A DNA stretch of 64,000 nt, taken from the NCBI RefSeq assembly GCF_000619805.1, contig NZ_JHUV01000012.1, positions 1-64,000 on the forward strand. The letters run 5' to 3'. This document shows positions 1-7,999 of the stretch, piece after piece. How positions within the stretch are numbered: the stretch's first letter is position 1; the number at the start of each line of letters is the position of its first letter. A program made the position numbers and the translations under genes. The DNA comes from Sulfurihydrogenibium subterraneum DSM 15120 (GTDB taxonomy: Bacteria; Aquificota; Aquificia; Aquificales; Hydrogenothermaceae). The notes below the pieces were generated by a model that saw only the letters and a program-made list of their open reading frames with translations, made no database searches and was not told the DNA's origin.

Positions 1-356
1 ATTATTTTAACTTTGATATAAAGAGAGTACAGACAGACAATGGGAGCGAGTTTTTAGGGGAGTTTGACAAATATTTAAATGAGATAGGGATAGAGCATTA
101 CTTTAGCTATCCAAGAAGTCCAAAGACAAATGGAGCTGTAGAAAGATTAATAAGGACAATAGAAGAGGAATTATGGTTTATAGAGAAAATGGAATATACG
201 ATAGATGAGATAAATAGAAGATTAAGTAGTTATGTGGAAAAATACAATTTTATAAGACCGCACTACTCTTTAGGATATAAAACTCCTGCAGACATAGTTA
301 ATAAAAAGTGATAAAATTTTTTAGGTGTGGGTGTTCATGATGTATAGAACTTATAC
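1..356 (+). mobile_element. Right end of an IS481/IS3-like insertion sequence (partial)
   Basis: The window opens inside the 3' part of an rve-type transposase gene. The following 45 or so bases run into the truncated kdpD reading frame, so the element end lies somewhere near 340-356. The exact border cannot be set because the other end of the element is outside the window and no terminal repeat can be compared. The element bounds the kdp island on the left and is the likely cause of the loss of most of kdpD. Confidence 0.55.
3..311 (+). CDS. Transposase, rve integrase-core C-terminal part (partial)
   Basis: The reading frame is open from the first full codon at 3 to TGA at 309-311; the start lies outside the window. 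About 102 residues are visible. They contain TDNGSEF (second catalytic Asp of the DDE triad) and SPKTNGAVERLIRT (third catalytic residue, Glu), followed by the usual YNFIRPHYSLGYKTP tail. This is the hallmark of IS481- or IS3-family DDE transposases, which cut and join DNA during transposition. Which of the two families it belongs to cannot be decided without the N-terminal part. The base composition is AT-rich like the main chromosome and unlike the adjoining kdp genes. Confidence 0.85.
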   Translation, partial: YFNFDIKRVQTDNGSEFLGEFDKYLNEIGIEHYFSYPRSPKTNGAVERLIRTIEEELWFIEKMEYTIDEINRRLSSYVEKYNFIRPHYSLGYKTPADIVNKK

Positions 357-640
357 AGTCCCTTGTAATCGTAAATGACAGGCTCTATAATCTCTAAATC
401 TTTCAGAAGAGCCTCGGTTTCCGCTCTGCCGTGAGTTTCCACATAACCCACCACTATGTCAATGCCTTTCTCAAGCAGAAGGTGTGCATCGTAGAGCATT
501 GAATAGGTTTTGCCCACTCCCGGTGCGTATCTAAAGTAAACGGTAAGGTATCCCTTACCCACATCAAATTCCACATTTTCAACGGACTCTACCAGCTCAA
601 GGAGCTCTTCGGGACTTGGTCTTTCTTCAAGGTCTTCCAT
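335..640 (-). pseudogene. kdpD: kdpD N-terminal fragment, truncated by an IS
   Basis: The fragment encodes about 101 residues with the KdpD N-terminal domain: a P-loop (APGVGKTYSMLYDA) and the strongly conserved VETHGRAETEALL segment. KdpD is normally the sensor of potassium limitation (a histidine kinase of about 900 residues, or a shorter KdpD-Usp form in some bacteria). Here the homology stops after the sequence YDYKGL, and the last residues YKFYTS come from the IS end. The DNA is GC-richer than the flanking transposase. The start ATG at 640 overlaps the end of kdpC by 14 bases, as in an intact kdpCD operon. The product cannot be a working sensor. Confidence 0.85.
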
Positions 641-1184
641 GAGTGCTAATCTCCATGAGTTTTAAAAGTTCCATGTTTAGCTTCAGTATGTTTACCCTTT
701 CCTGTCCCATTAAGCCAAGGGTCCTACCCTCGGTGTGCTTCTCTATAAGCTTTTTCAGCTCTTCTTCTGGCAGTCCCGTCTCTTTTGAAACCCTCTTTAT
801 CTGAAAGTATACAGCGGAAGGTGGGAGGTGTGGGTTAAAACCGCTTCCTGAGGCAAAAACCAGGTAAGAAGACACGGGCTTTCCTTTGAAAAGCTTTACT
901 CTTTGGCTTACCTGTTTGTAAAGTTTAGGGCTGGTAGGTGCCAAGTTGGAACCCCCACTGCTGAGGGGGTTATAGTCCACTGCGGATGGTCTACTCCAGA
1001 AGAGTCCTCTGCTGACAAAGGGCTGGGCTATAAGCTCAGAACCTGCGGGTTTGCCATCTTTATAAATTATGCTTCCCTTTGCCTTTTCCTTAAAAAGGAG
1101 ATGGGCAAGACCAGTAATCACGAGAGGGTATATCAACCCAGTTATGACGAATAAGAAGATATAAATTCTAAAGGTTTTCCACAT
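627..1184 (-). CDS. kdpC: Potassium-transporting ATPase KdpC subunit
   Basis: The 185-residue protein matches the usual KdpC length of about 190. KdpC is the single-span subunit that stabilises nucleotide binding in the KdpFABC high-affinity K+ pump. An N-terminal membrane helix (residues 5-30, ending PLVITGLAHLLF) is followed by typical KdpC blocks: GSELIAQPF, FWSRPSAVDYNP, SGGSNLAPTSP, SGSGFNPHLPPSAVYFQ and a final KHTEGRTLG. The ATG at 1184 lies 3 bases beyond the kdpB stop and has GAGGT upstream. The gene is intact, but kdpA and kdpD beside it are broken, so it is probably a passenger in a dying operon. Confidence 0.93.
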   Translation of the reverse strand: MWKTFRIYIFLFVITGLIYPLVITGLAHLLFKEKAKGSIIYKDGKPAGSELIAQPFVSRGLFWSRPSAVDYNPLSSGGSNLAPTSPKLYKQVSQRVKLFKGKPVSSYLVFASGSGFNPHLPPSAVYFQIKRVSKETGLPEEELKKLIEKHTEGRTLGLMGQERVNILKLNMELLKLMEISTHGRP

Positions 1185-1187
1185 GGC

Positions 1188-3248
1188 TTACCTCACAAAG
1201 AGTTCTATAAGATGATATATGAGCTTTATAAACACGAAGGGAGCTATTATCCCACCAAGACCGTAGACCAGAAGGTTGTAGAGAAACAACCTGCTGGGAG
1301 GTATGGACTTGTAAAAGGCTCCTTTCAGTGCCAGAGGGGTTAAAGCTGGAATCACCAGAGCGTTGAAAATGACCGCAGACAGGATGGCTATGTATGGATT
1401 TTCAAGGTGCAGAATGTTTAATTTATTAAGGTCTGGATAGATGGGTGCAACTGATTCAGGAACTATTACAAAGTACTTGGCTATATCGTTATCTATGGAA
1501 AAGGTGGTGAGGGTACCTCTGGTGATAAGCATGTTTTTGCCTACTTCCACGATGTCAAGTAGTTTGGATGGGTCTGAGTCTAAGTCTATTATGTTGGCAG
1601 CTTCTCTTGCATCCTGAGTTCCTGCGTTCATGGCAACTGACACATCTGCCTGTGCAAGGGCTGGCGCATCGTTGGTCCCGTCCCCCGTCATGGCAACTAC
1701 ATAACCCTGAGCCTGGAGCTCTTTCACGAGTTTTAGCTTGTCCTCCGGCTTTGCCTCAGCCACAAAATCATCCACTCCTGCTTCCTTGGCTATGGCAGCG
1801 GCAGTAAGGGGATTGTCTCCCGTAATCATTATTGACTTTATGCCCATGCTTCTGAGTCTGGCAAGCCTTGCCTTTATGCCTTGTTTGAGAACATCTTTTA
1901 GAGCCACCACTCCAATTACTTCTTTGTCCTTTACCACCACCAGTGGGGTTCCTCCCGACATGGCTATCTTTGCCACCACAACTTCCACCTCGTGAGGCAC
2001 CTCTCCTCCAATTTTTTGGATGTAGTCTTTTACCGCGCTAAAGGCTCCCTTACGGTAGCTGTGTCCGTCTACCTCCACACCGCTCATCTTGGTTTCTGAT
2101 GAGAAGGGGATGACCTTAACATTTCTGGGAAGAGCGTCCGAGCGCACTCCGAGGGTTTTTTTGGCAAGTTCCATTATACTCTTACCTTCTGGAGTCTCGT
2201 CCGCTATGGAAGCTATCATAGCTGTCCAGATACAATCCTCAAAGCTGTGATTACCAACGGGTATAAACTCTGAAGCCATACGGTTGCCTAGTGTTATAGT
2301 TCCCGTCTTATCCAGAAGCAGAACGTTGGCATCTCCTGCTGCCTCTATGGCTCTTCCGGAGAGAGCTATCACATTTCTTCTAAACAGCCTATCCATACCC
2401 GCAATACCTATGGCTGGCAGGAGTGCCGCTATGGTGGTGGGTGCAAGACTCACAAAAATGGAAGCCAGCACAGCAAGAGACATAGGCTCTCCCCTATTGC
2501 TGACAGCAACAAGATACTCTGAAATAGCCCGAGCGTTGAAGGCCACCAGGAGAAATACAACGGTCAGAGATACCAAAAGTACCTCAAGAGCAATCTCATT
2601 AAGGGTTTTTCTGCGTTTCGCCCCCTCTATCATGCTTATCATCTTGTCCAGGAAGGTCTCTCCAGGGTTTGCGGTGATACGCACCACTATGTTTCCGGCC
2701 ACCACCTTGGTGCCTCCCAAAACTGCGCTCCTGTCAGAGCTTGCCTCTCTTAAAACCGGTGTAGACTCTCCTGTAACTGCAGCCTCGTTTACAAGGGCAG
2801 CACCCACCACTATCTCACCTTTGCCAGGGATTAGCTCTCCCTCCTGCACCAGCACAAAATCTCCCTTTTTCAGCTCTGTAGAGGGTACTTCTACAAAGGG
2901 AGCGTTTGGGTCTGGACTCTCCAGCTTTTTTGCCATGATGGTAGTTTTATAGCTTTTTAGAGATTCAGCCCTTGCCTTTCCTCTGATTTCCGAAAGACTT
3001 TCCGCAAAGTTAGAAAATATCACCGTAAGCCACAGCCAGAAAACGGTCCATCCGCTAAACCACGCAAGACCTCTTTTAACTTTGGAAAGCTCCAGGAAGA
3101 ACTCAATAGTTATTATCAGGCTTGCCACCTCAACGAGAAAGATTACAGGGTTGCGCCAGAGCTCTAAGGGATTTAGTTTCCTAAAGGAATCTATCAATGC
3201 TTCAAATAGAATATCCCTGCTAAATACAGATACATCCCGTTTTTTCAT
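1188..3248 (-). CDS. kdpB: Potassium-transporting P-type ATPase KdpB
   Basis: This 686-residue protein has the normal KdpB length. It is the ATP-hydrolysing subunit of the KdpFABC potassium pump in the cytoplasmic membrane. Visible motifs are the actuator loop VTGEST, the phosphorylation site DKTGTIT, and TGDGTNDAPAL of the P domain, with N-terminal and C-terminal membrane helices in the expected places. The frame is undamaged over 2 kb. Codon choice and GC are clearly different from the AT-rich genes after 5180, which suggests transfer from a GC-richer thermophile. It starts just after the kdpA end and runs straight into kdpC. Without an intact kdpA, which carries the K+ filter, the complex should not function. 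Confidence 0.95.
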   Translation of the reverse strand: MKKRDVSVFSRDILFEALIDSFRKLNPLELWRNPVIFLVEVASLIITIEFFLELSKVKRGLAWFSGWTVFWLWLTVIFSNFAESLSEIRGKARAESLKSYKTTIMAKKLESPDPNAPFVEVPSTELKKGDFVLVQEGELIPGKGEIVVGAALVNEAAVTGESTPVLREASSDRSAVLGGTKVVAGNIVVRITANPGETFLDKMISMIEGAKRRKTLNEIALEVLLVSLTVVFLLVAFNARAISEYLVAVSNRGEPMSLAVLASIFVSLAPTTIAALLPAIGIAGMDRLFRRNVIALSGRAIEAAGDANVLLLDKTGTITLGNRMASEFIPVGNHSFEDCIWTAMIASIADETPEGKSIMELAKKTLGVRSDALPRNVKVIPFSSETKMSGVEVDGHSYRKGAFSAVKDYIQKIGGEVPHEVEVVVAKIAMSGGTPLVVVKDKEVIGVVALKDVLKQGIKARLARLRSMGIKSIMITGDNPLTAAAIAKEAGVDDFVAEAKPEDKLKLVKELQAQGYVVAMTGDGTNDAPALAQADVSVAMNAGTQDAREAANIIDLDSDPSKLLDIVEVGKNMLITRGTLTTFSIDNDIAKYFVIVPESVAPIYPDLNKLNILHLENPYIAILSAVIFNALVIPALTPLALKGAFYKSIPPSRLFLYNLLVYGLGGIIAPFVFIKLIYHLIELFVR

Positions 3249-4948
3249 GGCTACCTACCCCCCCGTAAAGCAGAAAGTGCTCCAGCACAGGACCCATAGA
3301 GAGGGCTGGGAAGAATCCCAGCACATTGAGTAAGAGCACGGTAAAGACTAGCCACACCGCAAAGGTAAGGCTGTCTTCTCTTAGGCTTCCGGGAGCCACT
3401 CGAACCAACCTCTTCTGGGCAAAACTCCATGCCAGCATAAGCACCGCAAATATCACCACAAACCTGCCTGCAAACATGGCAAGAGCAATAGTTAGATTGT
3501 AAAATACGGTGTTGGCATTTAATCCTGCAAAGGCACTACCGTTGTTGTTGGCGGTGGAGGTATAAGCATACAGCACCTCGGAAACGCCGTGAGGACCGGG
3601 GTTAAGGATAGAACTTGTTCCAATTTTAGTTAAAAGAGCTATGGAGGTCAAAACCAGAACTAGGAGAGTAGGGGTAAGAGCAGTCACTACACTTGCCCAC
3701 ATGTCCTTCGGGTAAAGCTTTTTCTGGAGAAATTCAGGCACCCTTCCCACCATAAGCCCTGCTATAAAGGAGGCTATTATCATGTAGGCAAGCATGCCAT
3801 AAAGACCAGCTCCAACTCCTCCAAAGACCACACCCGCACCCATAAGCATGAGGAGAACCATATCCGCTAAAGGAAGGTAAGAGTCAAACATACCGTTTAC
3901 CGCACCCGTCTCTGCAGAGTCTGTGACCGCTCCAAAGAGAGCAGAGCCTCCGAGTCCGAACCTCGTTTCCTGACCTTCACATATGGACCGCTTATGCCAA
4001 GCTTTTCATAGCTGGGTGGAAGCTGGCTCATAGCCCAATACTCTGTAAGGTACGCACTTGTAAAGAAAAAGAGCATGACGCCAAATATCACCCAGCCGAG
4101 CCTTTGCCTACCTGTTAGCTTTCCGAAGGTGTAGGTAAGTGCGGTGGAAATCAAAGGCATAAGAAGACACTCAAAGAAGTTGGAAAGGGATGTAGGATTT
4201 TCAAAGGGATGAGCAGAGTTAGCCTTGAAAAATCCACCCCCGTTGGTTCCAAGGAGCTTTATAACTTCCTGAGAAGCTATCGGTCCCATAGGTATGTCCT
4301 GCTGCTTACCTTTAAGAGCAGGGTCTAAAAGCTCCACCTTCAAATAAGAATTAAGGTTCTGAATAACCCCTGATTTACCAGAAAGAGCGCGCCGGCTATA
4401 GATATGGGTAAAAGCACATAAAGGGTAGCTCTGACCATGTCCACCCAGAAGTTGCCTATGTATGGCGTCTCTGTCCTCTTTAACCCTCTTATGAGAGCCA
4501 CAGCTACCACTATGCCAGTAGAGGCAGAAAGGAAGTTCTGGACTGTAAGACCCAGCATCTGAGATGCATAGCTGGCTGCACTCTCTCCCGAGTAAGCCTG
4601 CCAGTTGGTATTAGTAGTAAAGCTAACCGCTGTGTTCAGTGCTAAATCCAAAGGAAAGCCATTAAACTCCTGTGGGTTGAGAGGTAGTAGGTTTTGAAAG
4701 AAAAGCACCAAAAACATATCTACTAAACCTAATACATTAAAACTAAAAAGATGTAGAAAGTACCCCTTCCAGTCCATCTCTTCCAATGGAACTAAACGGA
4801 GCATCCTGTAAATAAATCTTTCTCACGGAAGAGGTTCTGCACTAAATACCTCTGCCATGTATCTTCCTATCAATGGTGTGGTAATCAGGAGAATTATGAC
4901 AAACATAAGAAACTGCAGAAGATCTTTTATGCAGAATGCGTCACACAC
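3220..4948 (-). pseudogene. kdpA: kdpA, broken by one nonsense codon and two or more frameshifts
   Basis: KdpA is the channel-like K+-translocating subunit of the Kdp pump. I infer a GTG start at 4946-4948 with GGAGG seven bases upstream, reading into QFLMFVIILL and PLIGRYMAEVF, typical of the KdpA N-terminus. The frame meets TGA at 4823-4825 (PLP-stop-ERF), continues through LPLNPQ and TNTNWQAYSGE, then shifts at a CCCC run (4367-4370), continues through MGPIASQEVIKLLGTNGGG, and shifts again near 3978-3980 into VFGGVGAGLYGML and the NPGPHG filter region. Each shift is repaired by adding one G on the coding strand. A C7 run at 3258-3264 probably also explains why the last frame reads past its expected stop into kdpB. 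Sequencing error in homopolymers is the main alternative for the shifts. Confidence 0.88.
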
Positions 4949-5124
4949 AACTTTGCCTCCTTCGTAGTATCTAAAATTAATTTATGTTATATAAATGACT
5001 ATATTTTATCAAATATTTAATAAATTGATTAATAGTTAAATCTGATTTTATATATAAAAATTCAGAATGTGTTATGATTAAACGAAGGTCAGTTAATAGC
5101 TCATAAAAAAATAAATTTTCCCCT

Positions 5125-5141
5125 AATCTCTCACTCAACGT
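5125..5141. repeat. Solo IS-end-like sequence upstream of the pel operon
   Basis: These 17 bases match the right terminal repeat of the IS at 17972-18934 (its bases 18918-18934) in 16 of 17 positions, in the same orientation. The bases to its left do not match the interior of that IS, and no left end is visible nearby. It may be the scar of a related element, at the border between the GC-rich kdp island and the AT-rich pel locus. Confidence 0.5.
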
Positions 5142-5145
5142 ATAG

Positions 5146-5151
5146 TATAAT
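5146..5151 (+). promoter_or_regulatory. Possible -10 box of the pel operon promoter
   Basis: A perfect TATAAT lies 30 bases before the galE start codon, immediately outside the IS-end-like sequence at 5125-5141. No good -35 box is seen 17 bases upstream, so an IS-derived outward promoter or an activated promoter are both possible. The surrounding DNA is so AT-rich that chance occurrence is not excluded. Confidence 0.35.
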
Positions 5152-5181
5152 AATTTAAATAACATTTAAAATGGAGTTTTT

Positions 5182-6207
5182 ATGAATATTTTAATAACTG
5201 GAGGAGCTGGATACATAGGAAGTCATGTTGTTAAACAGTTATTAGAAGAAACAGATTATAAAATCACTATTATAGATAACTTATCCACTGGTTCAATAAA
5301 AACAATCAAAACTTTAAGAGATATAGCAAAATTAAGCAATAAAGATAATAATTTAGATTTTATAGAAGCTGATTTAAGTAATTTTTCTCTGATAGAAGGA
5401 ATAATCAAAGCAAAAAAGTTTGATGCTGTTATACATTTTGCAGCAAGTATAATTGTTCCAGAAAGTGTAAAAAATCCCATAAAGTATTATATGAATAACA
5501 CAGTAAACACAACAAATTTAATTAAGCTATGTATAGAAAATAATGTTAACAAATTTATTTTTTCTTCTACAGCTGCTGTTTATGGTCAGCCAGATGAAAT
5601 ACCAGTCAAAGAAACAACCCCAACAAAACCTATAAATCCTTATGGTATGAGTAAGCTTATGAGTGAAACTGTATTAAAAGACTGTGGTTTAGCCTATCCA
5701 GAATTTAAATATGTGATTCTTAGATACTTTAACGTAGCTGGTGCTGACATAAAAATTAGAATAGGTCAAAGATTTCCAAATGCAACTCATCTAATAAAAG
5801 TTGCAGCTGAAACAGCTGTTGGAAAAAGAGAAAAAATGTACATTTTTGGAACAGATTATCCAACCAAAGATGGAACTTGTATAAGAGATTACATACATGT
5901 AGATGACTTAGCAGAAGCTCACATTAAAGCTTTAGAGTATTTAAACGATAATAATAGTGATGTATTTAACTGTGGTTATGGCTATGGATACTCTGTTTTA
6001 GAGGTTATAAATACTATGAAAGAAGTTTCAGGTGTAGACTTTAAAGTGGAAATTACAGGTAGAAGAGAAGGAGACCCAGCTATTTTAATAGCTGATAATT
6101 CTAAAATAAAAGAAAAAATGAAATGGCAACCTAAATATAATGATTTGAAACTTATTTGTAAAACAGCTTTAGAGTGGGAAAAAAAGTTGTTAAAGGAGGA
6201 GGTTTAA
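5182..6207 (+). CDS. galE: UDP-glucose/UDP-GlcNAc 4-epimerase (GalE family), pel-associated
   Basis: This 341-residue short-chain dehydrogenase interconverts UDP-glucose/UDP-galactose or the N-acetylated forms. It has the NAD-binding GGAGYIGSH at the N-terminus, FSSTAAVYG with the catalytic Ser/Thr, PYGMSK with the catalytic Tyr and Lys, and the C-terminal RREGDPAILIADNSK block. The position equal to E. coli Tyr299, which limits the pocket to glucose/galactose, appears to be Leu here, so larger N-acetyl sugars may fit; this is an inference from hand alignment. The next gene, pelC, begins one base after its stop codon, so it is the first gene of the pel operon. A role like PelX, which makes UDP-GalNAc for Pel, is likely. 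Confidence 0.9.
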   Translation: MNILITGGAGYIGSHVVKQLLEETDYKITIIDNLSTGSIKTIKTLRDIAKLSNKDNNLDFIEADLSNFSLIEGIIKAKKFDAVIHFAASIIVPESVKNPIKYYMNNTVNTTNLIKLCIENNVNKFIFSSTAAVYGQPDEIPVKETTPTKPINPYGMSKLMSETVLKDCGLAYPEFKYVILRYFNVAGADIKIRIGQRFPNATHLIKVAAETAVGKREKMYIFGTDYPTKDGTCIRDYIHVDDLAEAHIKALEYLNDNNSDVFNCGYGYGYSVLEVINTMKEVSGVDFKVEITGRREGDPAILIADNSKIKEKMKWQPKYNDLKLICKTALEWEKKLLKEEV

Positions 6208-6208
6208 G

Positions 6209-6697
6209 ATGAAAAAGTTTTTTGCTCTTTTGCTATTTAGTATACTTTTGATAGGATGCTCCAGTGTAGTTAATACAGAGAAAGCTAACTTAGATTTAAA
6301 GAACAAAACTATAGTTATACTTCCGTTTGAAAACTATACAGAAACACCTTTAGCTGGATTAAGAATAACTTCTATTGCTTATGGTGTTTTAAACTCTAAG
6401 GGATACAATGCGAAAAATTTTGTTATTAATAATGAAAAAGATTATAAAGAAGAAGAAATAAAAGAAATTATCAGTAAACTTAAAGAAGAAAACTATGACT
6501 ATGCGATAACTGGAACTGTTAACGAGTTTAGATATAAAACAGGGATAGATGGTGAGCCTGCTGTGAGTATAACTTTAAAAATATACGATATTAAAAATGA
6601 TAGAGTTATTTATACGGCTGTTGGCTCAAAAACAGGATGGGCTCATGAATCTCTTACTACTGTGGCACAAAAAATATTGAATGGAATTGTTCCATAA
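6209..6697 (+). CDS. pelC: Pel export lipoprotein PelC
   Basis: The 162-residue protein has a lipoprotein signal ending LLIGC with the lipidated Cys at residue 17. The mature part carries the PelC signature: ILPFENYTETPLAG, then YAITGTVNEFRYKTGIDGEP, then VGSKTGWAHES. PelC forms a ring on the periplasmic face of the outer membrane that funnels cationic Pel polymer to the PelB porin. A strong GGAGGAGG precedes the ATG. In Pseudomonas pelC follows pelB; here it lies near the front of the operon, directly after galE and with pelD starting on the next base. Confidence 0.9.
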   Translation: MKKFFALLLFSILLIGCSSVVNTEKANLDLKNKTIVILPFENYTETPLAGLRITSIAYGVLNSKGYNAKNFVINNEKDYKEEEIKEIISKLKEENYDYAITGTVNEFRYKTGIDGEPAVSITLKIYDIKNDRVIYTAVGSKTGWAHESLTTVAQKILNGIVP

Positions 6698-7999
6698 ATG
6701 TTTTTAACTAAAATTTTCAGCGGCTTAAGTATAAAGATACTTTTAGCTGAAATAATACTATTTTTTATGGTTTTAGTTGGAATTGGAATATATACAAATC
6801 CAAGTGATCCCTTATTCATAAATGCTCAGTATGGTTATTTATTTTACTTATTGCCTCTACTTGTCTTGACACTTTACTACGGTTTAACTGCTGGAGTAAT
6901 TGTACTAATATTAATTTTTTTAGTTATGATGTTTTATTATAAGGAACTTTATTTATCTTATTTTCTATGGATGTTTTTATTTACGTTAGTTTCGTCAGAA
7001 TTTAACTATTATTGGTCTCAAAATCTAAAAAAATCTGAAGAAAAATTTAAATATACAGATGATAAACTCAGAGACTTAGCTAGGGAATTGATGCTTTTAA
7101 AAATATCTCATGATCAGCTTGAAAAACAGTACATTGTTAAACCTGTAAGTATAAGAAGTGTAATATTAAATATTAGAGAAAAGATGTTAGTCTCAAAAGA
7201 CGAAAAAGAACCTTTAGAATTTTTATTAAAATTTGTATCTACTACGCAAAATGTATATGATGCTGCTATTGTTACTTATTCTATTGAAAAAAATAGTTTT
7301 GAAAGTATTACTTCAATAAATGAAAATTTTAAAATAAATTTTGATGATGTTTTAATAAAAAAATCAATAGAAGATGATGCTATAACATATATTTCACAGG
7401 TAGAAGAATATTCAGAATATTTAGCCGTTATTCCTGTAAAAAAAGAAGATCTATACTATCTATTTGTTATAAAGGATATGAACTTTTTATTCTTAAACCT
7501 AGATACTCTTTTGATGATAAATCTATTTATGTTCTATATATTAAAAGAAAATGAGGTACTTAAAAATATAAAAGAAATTATCCTGTCCTACAAAGAATTT
7601 GATATAGATTTTATAAAAGAAGTCTATAGAATGTATCAAATTTATAAAAGCTTTAATATAGAGTCTACATTAGTGATTTTTTATGTTAAAACTGATGATC
7701 AAAATTTTCCATTATTTTTAAAAACAAAACTTAGAGGTCTTGATATTATGGATAGTTTGAAGGTAGATAAAGGATTCTTTATTTTACCTATTTTATTACC
7801 ATTTACACCATTTAGTGGTGCTCAAAGTTTTGTAAGAAGAATAACTCAACTAATAAGGGATTTTTATTCTGAAAAATTTTTAGAAGAAAATGTTAAGTAT
7901 ACAATAGAACTTATAGATAAAGATATTAAAGCTATAATAGATAAAATCTACACAAATTATTTTGATATAGCAAAAGATGATAAAGGTTTAAAAAAATGA
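6698..7999 (+). CDS. pelD: c-di-GMP receptor PelD
   Basis: This 433-residue inner-membrane protein has about four N-terminal helices (residues 10-110), a coiled coil (about 115-150), a GAF-like domain, and a C-terminal degenerate GGDEF domain. It shows the inhibitory-site motif RGLD at residues 346-349 and FVRR at 378-381. In Pseudomonas PelD the c-di-GMP ligands are an RxxD at 367-370 and an Arg 35 residues after its first Arg; Arg381 here has exactly that spacing, so c-di-GMP binding is probably kept. PelD activates the PelF synthase post-translationally. It starts immediately after pelC and its stop overlaps the pelE start in ATGA. Confidence 0.9.
   Translation: MFLTKIFSGLSIKILLAEIILFFMVLVGIGIYTNPSDPLFINAQYGYLFYLLPLLVLTLYYGLTAGVIVLILIFLVMMFYYKELYLSYFLWMFLFTLVSSEFNYYWSQNLKKSEEKFKYTDDKLRDLARELMLLKISHDQLEKQYIVKPVSIRSVILNIREKMLVSKDEKEPLEFLLKFVSTTQNVYDAAIVTYSIEKNSFESITSINENFKINFDDVLIKKSIEDDAITYISQVEEYSEYLAVIPVKKEDLYYLFVIKDMNFLFLNLDTLLMINLFMFYILKENEVLKNIKEIILSYKEFDIDFIKEVYRMYQIYKSFNIESTLVIFYVKTDDQNFPLFLKTKLRGLDIMDSLKVDKGFFILPILLPFTPFSGAQSFVRRITQLIRDFYSEKFLEENVKYTIELIDKDIKAIIDKIYTNYFDIAKDDKGLKK

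Noticed and set aside
2284-2952. A 222-codon plus-strand frame inside kdpB.
   Set aside because: It is antisense to a well-conserved P-type ATPase; long shadow frames are expected in the GC-richer kdp DNA. No domain is recognisable.
3320-3340. TTGAGTAAG inside kdpA as a left IS end matching the 5125 right end.
   Set aside because: The match is short, lies in conserved kdpA coding sequence, and lacks the rest of the terminal repeat.
4360-4375. Programmed frameshifting at the CCCC run in kdpA.
   Set aside because: A second shift at 3978-3980 and the nonsense codon point to loss of function; no slippery heptamer with a downstream hairpin was evident.
4815-4830. The kdpA TGA (4823-4825) as a selenocysteine or programmed read-through codon.
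   Set aside because: KdpA is not a selenoprotein, the codon falls where other KdpA proteins have ordinary residues, and the gene has further frameshifts, so decay or error is simpler.
4977-5165. A 62-codon minus-strand frame between kdp and galE.
   Set aside because: It reads through the IS-end-like sequence and the probable galE promoter, is compositionally like non-coding AT-rich DNA, and has no ribosome site or recognisable motif.
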